From: Nyssa sinensis
Lineage: Eukaryota; Streptophyta; Magnoliopsida; Cornales; Nyssaceae
Assembly (NCBI GenBank): GCA_008638375.1
Contig: CM018031.1
Location: forward strand, 2,641,001 to 2,705,000
Length of the DNA stretch: 64,000 nt
Reading direction: 5' to 3'
Part shown: positions 58,885-64,000 of the stretch, one piece after another
How positions within the stretch are numbered: position 1 is the stretch's first letter
How the letters are laid out: every line of letters starts with the position of its first letter
Notes under the pieces: generated by a model
Seen by the model: the letters and a program-made list of their open reading frames with translations, nothing else
Databases searched by the model: none
Told to the model about the DNA's origin: nothing
Position numbers and translations under genes: made by a program

Positions 58885-60314
58885 TGATTCGAAGGTCAAG
58901 GGTTTCGCAGGGGGGCGAATGTGAATTGTAGAGAGAAACCGACTTAAGAGCTACCCCTCTCGATACTATATATATATATATATATATATGCGAAAGTATT
59001 TATACCCGTTTAATGGGAAAGTGCTTACGTGTTACGGACATTTGGGGTTGTCGAGAGTTGGAGCGGAAATGAGAATTTCCCGCCAGCTATATGTGAAATG
59101 CGATTTCCCGCCTTAGTTGGGATTGGTGGCCGGTGCCTGAGCCCTTAGCGGCGGGGTTGGTTTTTTGGTCCATGAGGGTGCACGTTGTGGCTATGCTTGT
59201 TTTAATTTTTTTATTTTCGGAAGGATAAGGTTATTGTAAGCTATAAGTAAATTAAATTTATTTACAATCGTTAGTTGATTCTCGAAATTGGAAATAAAGT
59301 TATTAAAATAAATAAAAACTCAATATACACCATTTTTTAAATTTACAATAACATGATGATCATTTTCAAAAATAAAAAACATAAAAATATTAATAAAAAT
59401 ATATTTGATAATTGATAGGATATTTTCAAAAAAATGTATTGTCTGAAAATAATTTTTTTTATAAAATAGTTAAAAATAATATTTCTTTTTCTTAGGTATT
59501 ACATCTTCTTAGGTTATTTATATTGTTGCATTTGTCTCTCACCATGTGAGTGGTGATCAAGTACATTGTGTATGTCACATGGTGATCAAGTACATTGTGT
59601 ATGCATGAATTCGCATACATATTACCGTAGATTTTTTTGTAAAGGGTGAGTATTAGGTAATTTATTTATAAAGTTAACCATTTAATAATTATATACTCAA
59701 TAAAATTTTATAGTACTAATTACTAAAATAGAAAAATATGTACGTATATATTATATTGCCCGTATATACACTGAGGGGTGAATAGAATATATGACAAACT
59801 TTTTTAAAAGGTCTCTACTTTTAAAATTCAATCTTAAAATATACGAAGTTAATGCGGTTAGCATTCAATTGTACATGCATAAAACATAGTTTTGATTAAA
59901 TGGTTAACTTTATAAATTATTTCTTAGTTTCCTTGTTAAGTTATTGTTTCCTTGTTAACATTTTCTTAGTTTTTACATGATCGCATTAGTTCTAGATAGT
60001 TTGATTAACCATTTTAGCATAATCTATAACTTACCTCATTTTCTCAAGAAACTTCTGTTAAGATATTAAAGTTTAAGGTCACTAGTCTTAAAAATACAGT
60101 AATAATGATCAATCAAAAAATAAATAAATTTTCATTTATACCTAATCACTCGCACACCCCATTGATTCTATTGACTTCAATTCCCCTTCGTAATATTTAT
60201 CTCTATACATTTGCCTTGAGCTTGAAATTTATTTATTCACTACGAAGGTCTCGAGCTTTGAGTGATTTATTTTATTTATTTTTTAAGTCTTGATGTGGCT
60301 GAATAACTTCCATT

Positions 60315-60680
60315 TTTATTTTTCTCACAATGTATCTTAATTTATATTAAATCTCAATTCAAACTATTAATATTTGCTCATTGAGACTTTATTATCATCA
60401 AAATTATTCTTTTGTCCTTGGGTTGAAACCTTATGACACGTATATTACATGTGTACTATTGTTAACATCAATTTATTGATAATAAAACGAAGAGATTAGT
60501 TGGTTGGTTCTTTACATGATTTTTTTTAAGTAAATCGAACTGGGTCACCAATCATTTTGCTTCGATTTTCTTGGTATAGTGTACCTTGATTTATATGAAA
60601 TCTTAATTCAAACTATTACTACTTACTCATCGAGACTTTATTATCATCAAAACCACTCTTTTATCTTTAGGTTGAAACCA
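60315..60680. repeat. Direct repeats, about 115 bp, 249 bp apart
   Basis: AATTCAAACTATTA...GAGACTTTATTATCATCAAAA...GGTTGAAACC occurs at 60349 and again at 60598 with about 85% identity by eye. Confidence 0.7.
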
Positions 60681-60715
60681 AGGGAGTAATATATTATTGA
60701 TAACATAATTTGATT

Positions 60716-60900
60716 GATAATAAAAGAAAGAGATTATGAGGTCCTTTGTATGTTTTGGTAATTCGGATTGATCTCGCTAACTGCAACATTCATTTGCATG
60801 AGTGAATCATGATAAAAGAAAGAGATTATGAGGTTCTCTGCATGTTTTGGTAATTCAGACTGATTTCACTGACTATAACATTTGATTGCATAATTGAATC
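60716..60900. repeat. Tandem duplication, 2 x 92 bp
   Basis: AAAAGAAAGAGATTATGAGG followed by TTTTGGTAATTC starts at 60722 and 60814. Together with the preceding pair this suggests a locally expanded complex repeat. Confidence 0.8.
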
Positions 60901-61843
60901 ATAAATCATAATTTTATTTTATGACTATTTTGTACAAGGTTCATTTGTAGAAAAAATAGTTTCAAGAAAAGTTACATCACGATATTTGACTTAATGACTT
61001 GATATTTTTTAGGTAATTACTCCTTTAATCGCTTCCACTTAGAGCGAACCTTGGGGTTAGTTTCTTTACATTTTAGATCATATATAATATACTTTTTTCT
61101 TAAAAAAAGTTGACCATTCTAAAATTCCAAAACGCGTCTCACTAATAAAATTGCCAAACTGCGTCCAAAGAAGTCCCACTCCGGATCCAAACCGAAGGGA
61201 ATGTGTAGTTTGTTCCCTGTCCAAACAATCGCTGACTCATCACGCGAAATCCACGCGCTTATGCAGACAACTGATTTTGTCATTCCCATCGGTACTCTCA
61301 AGTCTCAGGAGTCCCAACCACGATTCAACGACACCTAAACAAAATACATATCATCGCAACACGCCACGATCTCAACCAACTTACAATAATACCCCTCCAC
61401 AACAGCCAAACATACATGCCACTAAAATAACAATAACCTCGTAAATAAAAGACAGACATCGGGGTAATTTGGGCAATCAGCTGAAAAGGAGTCAAATTTC
61501 CATTCAACTTTACCCCGTCTCCTTCATTGGCAAGCCTAAATACGATTCTTCACACAATTGCTTTATCGTCGTTGCAATCGTACGGCCACCGGAAACTTTT
61601 TGCAGTCCGATCGTTTCGGAACTCTGAGTTGACCAACCGGCCCTTTTGACCAGGTTTAATTTCACTTTTCTCGACTGTTCTTTATCAAATTTTGCGTAAT
61701 CTGCCCTAATTGTATGTAAATATATGCGTGTATCCATAGACATAGACGATGTTTTCTTTATAGACATAGACGATGTTTTCTTTAATTGTTTGTTGCGTAA
61801 TTACAATTTGCAGTGATTTTTTAAATCTTTTCTTTTCCAGATT

Positions 61844-64000
61844 ATGGAACGAAGAAGGTGGTTAAAAGTGGCAATTTTGATATGTTTATTTGCTCTTTCT
61901 GGGTCTAGAGGTAATATATGAAATGTATATGTAAAATATTGTCTCAGTCGCTAGAGTTTTAACTATTTGCATCGGTACTTGTGAAATTGGCTTCTGTCTG
62001 CTACTAGATTCCCTCAATTTCCTCAAAGAACCATTATGTGTATCATATAAAACTTTACTTCACGTGTTGCTCATCCAAGGGTGCATTGAGAGAATTGGCA
62101 ATACTGTGCATTCAGTTAAACTATCAGAGAATTTAAACTTAGGACTATAAGTCATGAACAACGTTATACACTGATTAGCTGAAGAAAATGAAGGCAATAT
62201 GGATAGTCAGAGTGACGGTCCTTTAGGTTTGTAGACGTCAATACAATCTTATGCCCTTTGAAATTGGGAAAAACATGGGTTCTTGGAAATTCTGTTACCC
62301 AAGATTTTGTATTCACTCGAAGACACATGCAAAGACTGTTGAACTAAAATGTTAGGAGGTCTTTTATAATAATATGAAAAATTATGGGGGGCAATTTTTT
62401 TTTTAAATTTCTATGAAAAAGAGGTAAAAAATCAATTTTTAAAAAGTTTGGGGGGCCACAACCCTGCCTAATCCCTCTCTATATCCGCCTCAAAGGATAC
62501 CGCATGACGAGGCTTTAGCAGTTAATATTTCTGATTAGGATTGAACATGGTCTTTTAGAATAACTCCCCTCTGATATGAGGAGTAAAAAATCAATTTTTA
62601 AAAAGTTTGGGGGGCCACAACCCTGCCTAATCCCTCTCTATATCCGCCTCAAAGGATACCGCACGACGAGGCTTTAGCAGTTAATATTTCTGATTAGGAT
62701 TGAACATGGTCTTTTAGAATAACTCCCCTCTGATATGAGGAGTAAAAAATCAATTTTTAAAAAGTTTGGGGGGCCACAACCCTCCCTAATCCCTCTCTGT
62801 ATCCGCCTCTAAGGATACCACATGACGAGGCTTTAGCAGTTAATATTTCTGATTAGGAATTGAACATGGGCTTTTAGAATAACTCCCCTCCTGATACGAG
62901 GAGGATGTAATCTGTCAACGGGGGCACTAATTGCATTTGGCAAGAAGAAAAAAGAAGAAGCAAGTTACAGCCTTTAATGGTCGTGTACTCATTTTATTTA
63001 GCAATTATTGTACCTCAGGTTGTACAGTGGATATAATTTCCTTTCTTCTCCCATGTTTCAAGATGCATTACTTGGATAAATATTCTACACCAAGTGGCTG
63101 CCAGTTTCCTCTCCCCCTTTTTTTCATCCACTCATGGTTGTAAGGCTACCAACCAAGTTAAGGTATAGCAGTGAGTCAAGAGATTGTTTTTTGGCCTTTA
63201 TAAGCAGATTCTGCTGCAAGTTCTGCTGATACTCAAACAAATACTGGTAAACTCAGCTGCTGTTTGTATCATTAACGTGGTTCAATTAGCTTTGTTAAAA
63301 CACACAGTGGGGCTGGAGTTAAAAAGATTTTATGATGTGCATATTTGTGTATTGTTTGTTAAGCATATGCGTGCTTATGCATTTCATTCAAGATAAATTT
63401 CAAATTAAGTATTTTGAATATATATGCCATACTATACTATACTTATATATATAGTTAGGTCTTATTTTAGAAGGAAATCCTAGGACTTATTTTAGAAATC
63501 AACCCCCCATTCATTTGTCCTTTTTTAGTAGCGAGTTAAAGAGATATACTGTTCTGAGTTTTGACCTTTGTTGAACAAATAGAACGATATGTGTGATTGA
63601 GCTTGATATTTTTTTGTGCAAAACTTTAAGGTGATTTCTGATTAACTTTCCTTCCTGACTGCAGAACTCAAGGTCAGGCATAAGTATCATTTGCCTGCAT
63701 ACAATCACACACTTGCCACAATATTGGTGGAATATGCCTCTGCGGTAAGTTCTATGTTAAATAACTTTTGAACCATAAAGGGATTCATGGGTTTATAGTT
63801 TTATGTTAGGAGATCTACAAGCTTTTTATTTTCAGTGTGAATCAGTACAATTCACTTTTCTATCCTTGTGGGTTGTATATTAAAATTTAGACAAATGTCA
63901 AGGTCATCAAGCGTTGAAGGTATTACCTTCACCTTCAACTCCCATCCCAAGGGCCACTTACCTATCAAAAAAAAAAAAGGGTATTACCTTCACCTGCTTG
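61844..64000 (+). CDS. Probable class 3 lipase (alpha/beta-hydrolase), 5' part only
   Basis: Two coding exons are visible: 61844-61910 and 63665-63744, joined in phase 1 by a GT-AG intron; the gene runs off the window. The first exon encodes MERRRWLKVAILICLFALSG, a signal peptide, so the product probably enters the secretory pathway. The second encodes ELKVRHKYHLPAYNHTLATI and LVEYASA, which fits the N-terminus of plant lipase class 3 proteins of the Arabidopsis At5g18630/At5g18640 type. The catalytic GxSxG region lies outside. Identification leans on the position next to the CHR17-like gene, as in Arabidopsis. A lysosomal or vacuolar hydrolase of another family cannot be excluded on 49 residues. 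Confidence 0.6.
61911..63664 (+). other. Lipase intron 1
   Basis: 1754-bp GT-AG intron. It holds the three-copy 159-bp array (62425-62901), preceded at 62355-62424 by GGGGGGCAATTTTTTTTTT, which may be the edge of the element that seeded the array. Confidence 0.6.
62425..62901. repeat. Tandem array, 3 x 159 bp, in lipase intron 1
   Basis: Copies start at 62425, 62584 and 62743 (AAAAAATCAATTTTTAAAAA...). Each unit contains GGGGGGCCACAACCCTGCC...ATCCGCCTC, like the GGGGCCACxxCCC...TCCGCC phrase seen in plant LTR-element debris. Copies 1 and 2 are almost identical; copy 3 has more changes and two small insertions. Confidence 0.93.
63935..63979 (+). mobile_element. Extremely 5'-truncated LINE tail insertion
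   Basis: A 45-bp insert ending CACTTACCTATCAAAAAAAAAAAAG is flanked by an exact 16-bp duplication, GGTATTACCTTCACCT, at 63919-63934 and 63980-63995. The tail resembles that of the LINE at 44739-44761 (ATTTACTTATCAAAAAAA), so it is probably a LINE insertion that kept only its 3' end. It lies in lipase intron 2. Confidence 0.75.

Larger units (their letters stand above)
58885..61843. other. Divergent intergenic region ISWI / lipase
   Basis: Holds both promoters. A (TA)n run at about 58966-58988 lies close upstream of the ISWI start. 60315-60900 contains direct repeats. Near the lipase end the motif CATAGACGATGTTTTCTTTA is tandemly doubled (61741 and 61765). TTTTCCAG at 61833-61840, four bases before the lipase ATG, may be the acceptor of a 5'-UTR intron. 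No additional gene. Confidence 0.6.

Noticed and set aside
61119..61767. Several 60-97-residue frames upstream of the lipase
   Set aside because: Low-complexity or shadow frames in the promoter region with no family match.

Overview
The window is nuclear DNA from a core eudicot plant. Genes are intron-rich, intergenic DNA is AT-rich and full of microsatellites, and the transposable elements are typical of plants (Ty1/copia, hAT and CACTA derivatives, LINEs with a DUF4283 ORF1, a tRNA-derived SINE). The large introns and old repeats would fit a woody species, but the species cannot be fixed from sequence alone.

Four host genes are recognisable, in this order: a CC-type monothiol glutaredoxin (17126-17434, +), a PBL27-like receptor-like cytoplasmic kinase (29745-46026, +), an ISWI chromatin-remodelling ATPase of the CHR11/CHR17 type (58884-48093, -), and the 5' end of a probable class 3 lipase (from 61844, +). 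This is the same gene order as Arabidopsis At5g18600 (GRXS2), At5g18610 (PBL27), At5g18620 (CHR17) and At5g18630 (lipase class 3), so the window appears to be an ancestral syntenic block enlarged by repeats. PBL27 and ISWI converge; ISWI and the lipase diverge from a 3 kb spacer.

Layout. 1-4837 is AT-rich non-coding DNA. 4843-11790 is a decayed Ty1/copia element with a 5-bp target duplication and strongly asymmetric LTRs. 13090-14476 is a non-autonomous hAT-like element with an 8-bp duplication. The glutaredoxin is followed by 12.3 kb without a confident gene, holding a CACTA-like element, a possible MITE and tandem repeats. The kinase gene has five coding exons. Its intron 1 carries a SINE, and its 12.9 kb intron 3 carries a near full-length LINE plus three older non-LTR relics. 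The ISWI gene resolves into 24 coding exons with consistent splice phases. The lipase intron 1 has a 3 x 159-bp tandem array, and its intron 2 holds a 45-bp LINE-tail insertion with a 16-bp duplication.

The most notable sequence-level oddity is three single-base insertions in coding exons of otherwise intact, conserved genes: one near the end of PBL27 and two in ISWI. In the two ISWI exons, splice phase closes only if one base is removed. Assembly error is the simplest explanation, but real lesions would matter. No clearly new biological system was found; the strongest observations concern microsynteny, the LINE-filled intron and the coding frameshifts.
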